Shown: piece by piece, positions 22,846 through 32,768 of the stretch
How positions within the stretch are numbered: position 1 is the stretch's first letter
How the letters are laid out: each line of letters opens with the position of its first letter
From: Syncephalastrum monosporum B8922
Taxonomy: Eukaryota > Mucoromycota > Mucoromycetes > Mucorales > Syncephalastraceae
DNA length: 64,000 bases
Direction of reading: 5' to 3'
Assembly: GCA_000697355.1 (NCBI GenBank)
Contig: JNEN01001262.1
Location: forward strand, 310,001-374,000
The notes under the pieces: model-generated
Told to the model about the DNA's origin: nothing
What the model saw: the letters and a program-made list of their open reading frames with translations, nothing else
The model's database searches: none
Program-made: the position numbers and the translations under genes

Positions 22846-23562
22846 GATAAGAAGTGAGGGAAAGAGTCGTAAGGCGCTTGAGAAAGACGAAGTTTGAAAG
22901 TCATTCAATCCTGAAACATCACGCATGCCCTTGTACAACCCTTCAAAGAACAAGGTTCATGACACCGTGTTTGGCGTTTTGTATCTCTTCTTCTCACATA
23001 ATACACCATATGTGTGGTTCTGCGCGTGACCAGCGAATCGGAAGTTTTGAAGACCGGCAAACTTGCACGCAGGAGGTATAAAGTCTGCGAAGGTAACGGT
23101 CATCTCGGATTTCATTAGTTTTACATGTTCTTATCACAAGATGTCGGGATTCAGGTCGAAAATGGCTAGAAGTAGTAGTACACAACATAGCAGCATGTCC
23201 CATATTTACATTATTGACGCGATCATACCCGTCCTGCTGTATGTTTCATCCAGTCATCCGTCAATAAAACAATGACGATATATGTGAACGCAGTAAATGC
23301 ACATACTGTAATCACTACTCTACGCGGTACTGATAAGGAGCTTCAGCCAGCATCTCGGATACCAAAGATGTCTATATAATGTCCAACGCACGTTTCAGAA
23401 TCTAGTATACGTTGCATGGAGCAGACATCAAGCACCTGGAACCCAATGTGTGATTTCAATACAGTATCTAGCCCAACAAAACAAGACCTAGCAAGAAATC
23501 AGCTACAGCCATTCCGTATCCCACTAATTGCGCGTGAAAGAAGCTCAAAAGTGAGATCTGAT
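22846..23562. other. intergenic gap, no gene seen
   Basis: About 700 bp between the copy B start and the hydrolase stop. Short frames on both strands lack motifs and splice support. Confidence 0.45.
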
Positions 23563-24669
23563 CTACGAGTGCTTATTACTAGTGTCTGACACAAAGCTAG
23601 CTACACAGTCCACCGAGTGCTTCCAAGCATCCACATCCCCAAAGACAAAGCCTAGGAGCGAAAACAAATGGACTTGACCAGGAGCCTGAAATAGGGTGAC
23701 TGCCGCGCCCCCCTCGCGACCTGCCGCGGCCAGGTAGCCTGCTTCATCCAACAAGACCTCGTGACCACCGACCATGATCAGCATTCTCCGTGGCACGCAG
23801 GAGGAGAGAGGCTTCTGATTCTGGGCCAGGTAGCGGAAGGGTTGCTCACCTTCGTCAGGAATATAGCTTTCTTCCATCCGCTCAATCGCAGCGGCGGTCA
23901 GCCAGTCATTTGTCATGTTCTCGCGCCAGGACTCGCCTCCGGCTTCTAGACCCGTGTAAGGAGACGCGAAAATGGCGGCAGGCACTTGAAGGGCATGGGT
24001 ATACATGGCATCGATTGCCAGAGCCGCACCTACATCATCGCCTCCTGTAATAGAAGTTTAATATCCTATAGTTTGCTGAGCGGAGCCTTGGTACCCACCG
24101 ATCAGCAACTTTTGCGCAGGCACTTGCATGGTCTCGATAAGCCATCGATACGTCTCCTTGATATCATCGATGGCAGCGGGAAACTTGTGCTCGGGTGAGG
24201 TACCTATATATCATATATTGTGAGTCTTTGAGAGGCAGACTAAAGCTTTCCATTTCAACAGAAACGTACGGTAGTGAGGAACAAAGAACATGCATTTAAT
24301 CTGTTTGTCTGATTCAAGCAAGCGAGCCCAGGCTTTGAAAGTGTGGTGATATAGAGGACTGAGGTTCATTCTGAATCCACCACCTAGCTTAGTGTCAGCC
24401 CCTGCCTTGGTTTATGAATTCTGCATACCTGGTACCCATAAAAGAACCACGTCGCTCGCAGCAATGCGATCGGCGATGTCTTCTTTTTTGGCCTTGTTGA
24501 TGTCCTCAGCGATCCAGACACCTTTTTCATCCGCGAGAGTCCAACTTCTCTCGGCAGGAACCAAGTAACCGAGGAAATTCACAATCTTCTGCAGATACTC
24601 ATGCTGTCGCCAAGTGAATGCGAAGCGTAGTAAGAACAAGACAAGCCAGGCTCGAAAGGATGACCACAT
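23563..24669 (-). CDS. alpha/beta-hydrolase (HSL/steryl-acetyl-hydrolase-like) with altered nucleophile
   Basis: Family landmarks are present: N-terminal membrane-anchor-like helix (MWSSFRAWLVLFLLRFAF), VLLWVPGGGFRMNLSPLYHH, FFVPHYRTSPEHKFPAAIDD across an intron, LLIGGDDVGAALAIDAMY, MVGGHEVLLDE and APGQVHLFSLLGF. The hormone-sensitive-lipase family uses HGGG for the oxyanion hole and GDSAG for the nucleophile. Here these read PGGG and GDDVG, so the catalytic Ser is an Asp; the acid position holds Glu and the His is kept. It may be a pseudoenzyme or may use an Asp nucleophile. Three introns, at about 24045-24100, 24203-24270 and 24378-24428. Its start is 128 bp from the divergent aminotransferase start. 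Confidence 0.8.
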
Positions 24670-24797
24670 TGTGTTTCTGCTCCTGCAGCGTCGATGGTCC
24701 GCACCGACGATCGAGTAAGAAATTCGCCATTTAAGGCGCCGCGTGCGCTTTGTTCATATTCTTTGTGTTCCCCCACCCGGAAACCGACGCGAGAATC

Positions 24798-25804
24798 ATG
24801 TCAACTTCATTCTCATTGCTAGAAACCGTTCTATATGAGCCTGGAAAAGGTAAAGCAGATCCTGTCTGAATAGCAAGGGTCAAAACGCTCAAGAAGACGG
24901 TAGGATTCTATTTGGTCGATGGCCACATTGCGCGATTGCAACGCTCAGTGAAACAATTTCAGGAGGCACAGGTCGGCGCCTTTCAAGAAATTCCGAGTGC
25001 CGAGGCTGTCAAGTGCGCTCTTCAGAAAGCAATCGAAAACACGACAGGACATCAAAGGGTATTTTGAATTTAGTATTACTGCTATCCCCTTCTTACCGCT
25101 ACGTATCTTTTTCAACATTTATGGCGTTTTCTGTAATTCCCTATCCCCTAGTTGCGGCTGTTATACGATGGTCAGCAGCTCACAGTCCAAACTGCCGATT
25201 TCACACCGTCTATCCACAACACGCACGATACGCCCGATGAAGCAGCAAACAGTACCGAGGCCTTCAAGGTCACCTTAGATACTGCTCCTCTGCAAAGTCA
25301 GCCAAGTGATTTATTTATCACATGCAAAACAACGTGTCGGGATATGTACAATACTGCACGAGAACGGGTCCGGGCTGGCCAGGATGGACTTTTTGATGTC
25401 GTGCTCTGGAACCAAGAACATCAAGTCACAGAGACCAGCATTGCGAATATTGCACTTCGTAAGCATGACCGCTGGGTAACACCGAGGTTTGCATCAGGTA
25501 AAAGCAATAAGCATGTCATGATTGCGCAAGTCTAAGGATGATCTCTTTATCAAGGTCTTTTGCCAGGCGTAATGCGGCAACATCTCTTGGATCACCATAT
25601 CATCACCGAAGACGATGTAACGCTTCAGGATATCCAAAATGCACAACAAGTATGCAAGCAAAAAAGACAAATGAGAGACACACACACAAATACAGATCAA
25701 AAAGGGAATATCCATCTGACCAGGGGACACTTCTTCAATAGAACGGGGATCCCATCATATGCCTCAACTCTGTTCGCAAGGCATACAGAGTAGAGTTGAT
25801 TTAG
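24798..25804 (+). CDS. class IV PLP-dependent aminotransferase / aminodeoxychorismate lyase-like
   Basis: Starts MSTSFSLLETVLYEPGKG and, after a 54-nt intron, continues FYLVDGHIARLQRSVKQF, the usual N-terminus of the PabC/branched-chain/D-amino-acid aminotransferase fold. CKTTCRDMYNTARERV holds the likely PLP lysine. FDVVLWNQEHQVTETSIANI is the phosphate-cup block, followed by PGVMRQHLL. The last exon must use the acceptor TTCAATAG at 25741, giving NGDPIICLNSVRKAYRVELI and a TAG at 25802-25804; an unspliced read would end in unrelated residues. In yeast the closest role would be Abz2 (4-aminobenzoate for folate), but other class IV substrates are possible. Confidence 0.8.
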
Positions 25805-26741
25805 ATCCCGGCAGTCTGGTAGCAGTTACCTTGGAGAGTATCCATAGACAACGTGCATTCGGTCCGGCTTTACTAGATATTCATTATTGTCCCACGGACA
25901 CGAGTGTGTGTGCAACAGGCAACATGGTCAGAGCGCCCCCCGCTCTTTTTTTCCTTTTTTTTTTTCATATCCTGCAAAAAGTGTGCTATGCGTGCGAAAT
26001 CATATGCTGCTGTTGCCTGGACTCGTTGTTAATCAGAACGGTGTTATGACAAGAAAATTGGTTATCCATCCCCGTGTTTCTCGCGCTTCGAAAGTAAAGC
26101 GTAGTTCTGATCTAGCGAAAGAGGAGGTAATGCTAGCGTCAAGTTGAGAAGAATGGATTGTATACATTTTACATGCTTAGTGTATTTTTTTAAAATAGGG
26201 ATTTCCTCTTTATTTTTTATGTACGTACGTACCGCGGAAAATCATCTGGTTTGCCCATCTCTTATGGACGTATGATGACGCCGCGCTAAAAGGGGTTGCT
26301 GATAAAGTATTTGCTGATAGAATATTTGCTGGTAGTTCCCCTACCTTTCGCTTTCTCCCTGCCCCGTTTTCGGTTGGGCGAAAAGCCGAATGCATAGTAA
26401 AGCAGAACAGAACAAATGAGTAAAGACGCGCTCTCGCGGAATGGTAGGGCAACCCCCATTTTCGCCGATTGGTCTACACGACGGTGACACGGACAAAAAG
26501 AACCTGCGTGCAGCATGCTTGACGTAGAGACAGACACCATTGGATGAGCTTGCCCTTATATCAAGGCCATGCGCCAGATATTTAGATCCTTTTTATAGAC
26601 TTCCACTTCTGTCTTTTTTGCCCTTTTTTTTCCACTCTTCTCATCTTTTTCTTTATTTTTCATCCCTGCTCCCCTCTTTTTATCTCTTTTCTTCATCTGC
26701 GCCTGCAAGAGACAACCAACTGGCTATATGTTATTGACACT
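25805..26741. other. intergenic gap with long pyrimidine-rich leader
   Basis: About 940 bp. Open frames at 25759-26049 and 25887-26147 overlap the aminotransferase end and have no recognisable content. A 15-nt imperfect repeat (TTGCTGATAAAGTAT-like) occurs near 26293-26335. A strongly pyrimidine-rich stretch at 26588-26705 precedes the Zn2Cys6 gene, as in many fungal promoters. Confidence 0.5.
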
Positions 26742-29002
26742 ATGCCCCAGACTACCGCTTCTCACGCCGTCCAGCAACCAGCCTCCCAGCCTGCCTCATC
26801 GCCTCCGCATCCCAAACGTGTGAAGGTCACTTTGGCGTGCGTCGTGTGCCGGAAGAAAAAGGTCAAATGTGATGGCGTACAGCCCTCATGTTCACGGTGT
26901 AACAACATGGGCCTCGCTTGCGAATACTCGGACCCGCCTAGGAAACGCGGTCCACCCAAAGGCTACGTCGAGGTGATCGAGAACAGAGCGCACCGCATCG
27001 AATCGCTGCTCGGCAAAGACAACGGTGTCCCCTCGGCACGTACGTCTGAATTGGAAAAAATAGGGTGCTTTCCGCTTCGGTCCTAAAATGAATTATCAAC
27101 TTTTAGGTTGGGATTCGCATGTCAGACCAGTTGTCCATCCGACAGCGGCAGAAGCATCTATGTCAACAAATACGTCCGCTACAGCGACTGCGGCCGTGCC
27201 TTCACTCATCACGAATGCAAACACCTCTGATGCTGCAAACGCGCGTCCTAGAGTAAACACGTTGGTGGACCTCATCTCATCGTCCGTCCAGCATGATCTG
27301 ATTGGATCGCCTGTACGTCTTCGTCTGACCCAAGAACACATGAGAAGCGACACCTTTGATGAAGACCAGCCACTGATAAGGTCCTTTTATGACATTTCCC
27401 TCTAGGGCAGCCACGAGCTTTGTGCGTTCTTTGATCCGGATGAGTCGGAGTGGGCAGAGAGTTTTTTCTCCCACTTCAATCTCTTCTTTCCGATCTTGTC
27501 GCGCCAGCATTATCTGCATCAGCTGCAGCATAGTCCGCAGGACATGGACCCTTTACTCCGAACGGCTGTCATGCTGCTTGGTCGCCGCTATCACTCCGGC
27601 GGCAACGCTGCCGATCACCAGCAGCAAGCATGGAACAAGATGTATCTCCGCTGCAGCGATCAGCTCTTAAACGAGATGCCTCGACTCTCCACCGTGCAGG
27701 TAAGAAGATAATCGAGCATTAGAATATAATCGCCACTGAACACAATAACCTGATTCCATCATTTTACATGAACTTTACATGAAGGCCTTGGCAATCATTT
27801 GCTGGTGTGCCTATCTGACAGGCGACGTGCAACGGAGCGATACGCTCCGTGAACATCTCGTGAAGCTCGTGCAGAGCTTGCATTTATGTCGACGCCCTGA
27901 TACGAGCCTCGTAGGCATTGTCCAAACAGAGCTACACCAGCGTGCGTTCTGGGTGGTCTATGTTATGGACAAATGGCTGGCTTTATGCACGGGCCGGGCG
28001 CTACTGCATCGCGCAAGTCACTGGGACTGCAAATGCCCTCAATTTGAAGACAGTCAGCTGCACGCCATCGACCGCAAACGCCTCCAAGCATACAAGGAAA
28101 AAACAACCCACTTTGCAGTCGATTATGCCCTACAAGTCACTGCATTTGCAGACATGATCAAGCTAGCCATCATTGTCGACGAGTTTGTCTCGCAAAAGAC
28201 GTCCGCCGAAATGTCGATCCAGGCCCTCACGTCCTGGCTTTTGAACTTACCTTCGTACCTTGAATACAGCAAACCGACGGGTGACAGTCCACCGTCGCCC
28301 ATCACCCGTATCTATCATATGCTCTATTACACAGTCCAGATCTTCCTGTATCAGCAGTCGACCCCGCACGGGCTCGGCTCAAGCATTTGCACGACCGCTG
28401 CAACCACCATTGTCCATATTGCGGAACAAATGATGCAGCATCATCAAGATCGTTATCTCTGCAACACGTTTCTTGTTTCCTTGACTACTGCTGCAGCACT
28501 GCATCTCGAGAACGCTGCACGTTGCGATCCGTCTGCGAAACTCCATCTCCAGCAAAGCCTGCGTGTCTTGCAGAACGCCAACTGCACCCTGCTCAGCCGC
28601 AGCAGATTCGATGCGCTTTTCGACCGCCTCGTCGCCAAGCATGGCATCTCGCTTGTAGACGAACGTGTGCACGAACTCAAGACCAAGCGACATGTACTGC
28701 CGCCGGTCAAGTCGGAAGTCAATATTCATGAGCTCTTGACACTGGCAGGGATCACGGATATGGCCCATGTCGACTGGTTGAACGACTCGGCTACATTTAA
28801 TAGCATAGTGGATCCAGCACCCTCATTTGGTTCGCAGCCGTCACCTGGATCCAGCGATTCTTACTCACCAACGCTGTCCTGCAATCTTGTGTCACCTTCG
28901 CAGCTTGAGGGCGACAGCCCTCCCCTCCATGATCTGTACTCTTTTGCATTCTCGCAGCAACATTTCCTGGTTGATAATGATTTTTCTTTCATCAGTCAGT
29001 AG
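26742..29002 (+). CDS. Zn2Cys6 fungal-specific transcription factor
   Basis: The binuclear zinc cluster is complete at residues 33-60 (CVVCRKKKVKC ... CSRCNNMGLAC; spacing C-2-C-6-C-6-C-2-C-6-C), followed by the linker KRGPPKGYVEVIENRAHRIE typical of XlnR-like regulators. Then comes a Ser/Thr/Ala-rich stretch. The fungal_trans middle homology domain runs from FFDPDESEWAESFFSHFN through RTAVMLLGRRY, GDVQRSDTLREHLVKLVQSL and HQRAFWVVYVMDKWLALCTG. The C-terminal tail is Ser/Pro-rich and could be an activation region. Introns are near 27041-27106, 27313-27405 and 27701-27783. The second is uncertain: GTACGT at 27313 gives an in-phase join, whereas a later GT near 27381 would not. Target genes cannot be told. 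Confidence 0.87.
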
Positions 29003-30145
29003 TCTTTTAGGTTACACCTCTTTCTCCAGCATTTATCATGCTTTAACAGCAACATATCACTCTCGATTACGTAGAGCATGCCCTCATTCTTCTTCCAACC
29101 GATTTAATTCCCTTCTATATGCATATGCACCCTTATGCACTTGCCATACAACTAAACACAAATCCCAGTACGTACTTGCATCGTAATGCATGAGTTGTAG
29201 CTATGCGCTCGTCACGCCATTCTGGCTACTGGAGGGTCGACGAAGAATATAATTGGAGAGGCAGCATAATGTTTGGCCCGATCGATCACTACCGGTCTAA
29301 GCAGCAGGACCGGCTTATCATACAACAAGACTACTTATAGTCAGCCCATTTTAAATGAACTTTCCGACGTATTCAGACTACCTAGTGTCTCTATACTCGA
29401 GCTACTTACCATGAATATTTGAAAGTTATTCTCTCTTACATACAATCCAGTGGTAGCGTTCATGACATGACTACATATCGCTGTATTTAATGTTCTTTTC
29501 TTGCATGGCGACACATGTCGTTCCAGATGGCTAGATTGATTCCAGAATGCCATGCACTAGTGACAACTGAAAAATTGCTAAAAATCGCTGCTACTGCAGC
29601 ATTTATACAAATAGGTCAACATTCGCGGGATCCACACCAGATCCAAGTTGCACAGACTTGCTGGATTGTTTGGTAAATCTTTGGTCTTTTGACAGAGCTT
29701 GTTCCCGAAAAGGAAGGTATCGCATTTGTTCCTGGATTCATCTATGAGTGAATCCATTGGCATTCTTGCAATGATTCTCTTGTAAAGAATGCTTTTACGA
29801 GCGTGGTGCAAAGTGAATCGCATTAATTCAAGGGAAAGATTTGCATGCTGACACAAAAATCTCGAGCCGCCGCAATGAAAGAAAGGCATGTCAGGTATGT
29901 TTGTATAGCGAAATTAAGCTTCCATTGTCTTTTACTGGATCAGATAGACATCGTAGACGCCACTTTTCCTGAGCGTCATGCTCGACAGTGGGCGGAACCA
30001 TGGCGTGGCCAAACATACTCAAGAGGAAGAACCCGCCCCAAAATAAGAAAATGAATTATGCGGAAGTTCAAATTCGGGTGAAGAAGCACTTTATGGTGCC
30101 GGCGACCTGAGAGCTGTGAACTTCCTCTTTTCTTGAAATCCTACA
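29003..30145. other. intergenic gap, no firm gene
   Basis: About 1.1 kb. A minus-strand ATG frame at 29578-29889 (103 residues, no recognised domain) is the only candidate, and nothing else supports it. The right end is the promoter of the eL8 gene. Confidence 0.45.
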
Positions 30146-31169
30146 ATGGTACGCATCGAGTCATAATACCGAGCCATGCGGGTTGCAGATGGAGTGGCAG
30201 AGGGTGATATGGATGGATGGATACGAGGATGGATGGATACGTGCTGCAACCCGCTTGCGATCTTGCCCATGGCGATCACGATGGCATGCTGACATTGACA
30301 ACTTCTTTTATTCATTCAGGCTCCTGCCAAGAAGTCCACTGGTAAGAAGGTCGCCCCCGCCCCGTTCGCCGCTAAGGGCAAGAAGGCCTCCAAGGCGCCC
30401 GCCAACCCTCTCATCGAGAAGCGCCCCAAGAACTTCGGCATCGGTAAGTCGAGAATTGAGGAATGGCCAGAGAGAGCATTGGCTGATTAGAAGTATAGGT
30501 CAGGATGTCCAGCCCAAGCGCGATGTGACCCGCTTCGTCAAGTGGCCCGCTTACGTCCGTCTTCAGCGCCAGAAGAAGATCATCTACCAGCGCCTGAAGG
30601 TCCCCCCGGCTATCAACCAGTTCAGCCAGACCCTGGACCGCAACACTGCTGCCCAGGTCTTCAAGCTCGCCAACAAGTACCGCCCCGAGACCAAGGTCGA
30701 GAAGCGCGAGCGTATCCGTGCTGCTGCTGCCGCCAAGGCTGAGGGCAAGGAGGTCCAGACCGAGAAGCCCACCGTGGTCAAGTATGGTCTGAACCACATC
30801 ACTGCCTTGATCGAGTCCAAGAAGGCCCAGCTCGTCGTTATCGCTGACGACGTTGACCCCATTGAGCTTGTCATCTTCCTGCCCGCTCTCTGCCGCAAGA
30901 TGGGTGTCCCGTACGCCATCGTCAAGGGCAAGGCCCGTCTCGGTACCGTCGTCCACAAGAAGACCGCCACCGCCCTGGCCTTCACCGAGGTCAAGGACGC
31001 CGACAAGGCTGAGCTCGCCAACCTTGTCCAGGCTGTCAAGGCCAACTACAACGACAAGTGGGATGAGCACCGTCGCCAGTGGGGCGGTGGTATCAACGGC
31101 CCCAAGTCCAACGCCCGCCAGGCTAAGCTTGCCGCCGCTGCTGCCAAGGAGATTGCTGCCCGTCAGTAA
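30146..31169 (+). CDS. RPL8: 60S ribosomal protein eL8 (L8/L7a)
   Basis: Large-subunit ribosomal protein of the L7Ae family. Exon 1 is just the ATG at 30146-30148; a 171-nt intron follows, then [20 protein letters not shown]. The basic eukaryote-specific N-terminus leads to [37 protein letters not shown], and the RNA-binding core [20 protein letters not shown] and [21 protein letters not shown] second short intron is at about 30444-30498. Codon use is strongly biased to C- and G-ending codons (GTC, AAG, CGC, GCC), unlike its neighbours, as expected for high expression. The first intron is the longest in this gene and is structured. Confidence 0.97.
30178..30254 (+). repeat. inverted repeat with GGAT tandem repeats in first intron of RPL8
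   Basis: GCGGGTTGCAG (30178-30188) and CTGCAACCCGC (30244-30254) form a perfect 11-bp stem. The 55-nt loop holds two copies of GGATGGATGGATAC (about 30212-30241) and lies inside intron 1. Confidence 0.85.
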
Positions 31170-31355
31170 ATCGCCAGTCCTTCACCTTTAATACTGAAAT
31201 AAAGAAAAAGTTGCTATCATGAACTTTTTTTTATATTGAATACTTTTCATCCTGTTCCCTTTATAACTGTATGCCATGCTGTGTTTTGTATGATACATGG
31301 AGAAGCATGAACGGTTTTGCTGCAGAAAGTGATGATATGGACGGCCAGATAGCCG

Positions 31356-31363
31356 TATAAAAT
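31356..31363 (+). promoter_or_regulatory. TATA box of Vps68-like gene
   Basis: TATAAAAT 70 nt before the ATG at 31433. Confidence 0.45.
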
Positions 31364-31432
31364 ACGCCGAATTTTGGTGTCCCGATCTTTTCTGTTCTAT
31401 AACAATATACACACGTTAAACACACCTTGAAC

Positions 31433-32370
31433 ATGCCACGACTCTACGACGAAGAGCCGCGGTCTATATTTATTCTTCCCAACCCATTCCGTGCGCTTTC
31501 ACACAAAGGAAGACAGATTGGTGTCTACTCGGCCGGTGCATTAGTAAGAGAGTCCCCATCCTCATCTCATTCTACTCGAGTCTAACGGAACTACCTGGCC
31601 CTTTTAGTTTGCGCTTGGCTGGTGGGTTTTCATCGACGCGCTCGTCCTCTCGGCTGCTAGCTCGGCAGATGCGAAGGCTCACATGCGCTTCGAAGATTGG
31701 GTCTCCGGCATTCTTTCAACCCTCGGCATGATTGTGTAAATTCTCGAGGCCCTTTCAAAGTGACCTGTTTGAAGACTAAGGCTAGCTTTATTTCCCACAG
31801 CATCAACCTCATTGATAAGTCACGATTACATGGCGATGCATACGAATATTCGGGAAGCAGCCTTGTTTGGAAGGCGCGTCTATTCCTGTTTCTCGGATTC
31901 GCATTGATTGCAGGTGGTTTCGCAGGATCTTTTGTAAGTGAAACAGCAGAAAAAAAAACGACGAAATATTGGTATTGGCACAGTGTATCATTTGTTTATC
32001 TATTGTATTCTATGCTATCCTATTTTACTGTAGTGCGTGTTGATCATCAAGTACATTGTCTACTTTGGCTCTGCACAACCCTACACGTACTACGGCGCAG
32101 CTGGCGTGGTGCAAAGTGGCATGATTATGGTCAGGTAGAGTAATTTTTTTTTTTTTTAAAAAAAAAATAAGGAATACAAACAGATAGAGTTAAAACATGA
32201 TGGGTTTCTTTTTATCACTTTAGCACGGTGGTCCTTTGGATCGCGCAAAATTCCCAGGAGGTACGAAAAAAAAAAGCAGAGCAGAGCAAAGCGAAGCTTC
32301 CAAAGATAGCACAGTTGAACTAAAACCGCTTTGGAAACAGGAGTACGAGTACAATTTGCGGGTGGATTAA
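31433..32370 (+). CDS. VPS68: Vps68/TMEM50 family membrane protein (UPF0220)
   Basis: Small four-helix membrane protein of the Vps68/TMEM50 family, in yeast a partner of Vps55 in endosome-to-vacuole traffic. It begins MPRLYDEEPRSIFILPNPFR. Hydrophobic segments: VYSAGALFALGWWVFIDALV, a second at GILSTLGMIVINLI, a third at RLFLFLGFALIAGGFAGS, and a fourth near SGMIMVSTVVLWIAQNS. AHMRFEDWVSGI and YTYYGAAGVVQSG are family-typical. Six exons with all joins in phase; introns lie near 31544-31607, 31737-31800, 31935-32034, 32135-32222 and 32261-32340. Stop TAA at 32368-32370. Confidence 0.88.
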
Positions 32371-32768
32371 TGACGAATATTTCTTTTCTGGTGTATATAC
32401 ATAGTATACCTATATATGACATGATATAAAGGTCTAATGGTCAATGGCAGTATAAAGAACAATGCGTGAATTGATCTGATTACTGTAATGTCTATTGAAT
32501 ATTTTTGTCTGATCTGTGTATGGCAACCATGGTAATAAGAATAGGAAGAGTCAATTTGCAAGTGGCGGCACTTTCTCATTGTCATCCGTACGACTTATTA
32601 TCTTTTTGGTGCCTGTGTAACATCAGAATGAAAGAGAGTTTGGAATTTTGGTTGCGGTAATAGGCGTGTAGGCAACCCACTTTTCACCTTACATTCTCCT
32701 TTTCCCACTCATCCGTCCTTTTTCGCCTGTCCTTGAGACCGTTTTGGAACGGTCCTTTGCTATCTTAC
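32371..32768. other. intergenic gap, no gene seen
   Basis: 398 bp between the Vps68 stop and the RasGAP start; T-rich just before the RasGAP ATG. No convincing frame or RNA gene. Confidence 0.45.

Noticed and set aside
25759..26147. Small gene just after the aminotransferase
   Set aside because: Its start overlaps the last aminotransferase exon in another frame; the rest is T-rich and most likely 3' UTR.
30149..30319. C/D-box snoRNA in the RPL8 intron
   Set aside because: A CTGA word is present but no TGATGA C box at a suitable place; the structure is reported as a stem-loop instead.
30411..31070. 219-residue antisense frame opposite RPL8
   Set aside because: Leu/Val/Asp-rich mirror of a highly biased ribosomal gene; same explanation for frames opposite DAHP synthase (49621-50334) and the RasGAP (34633-35343).
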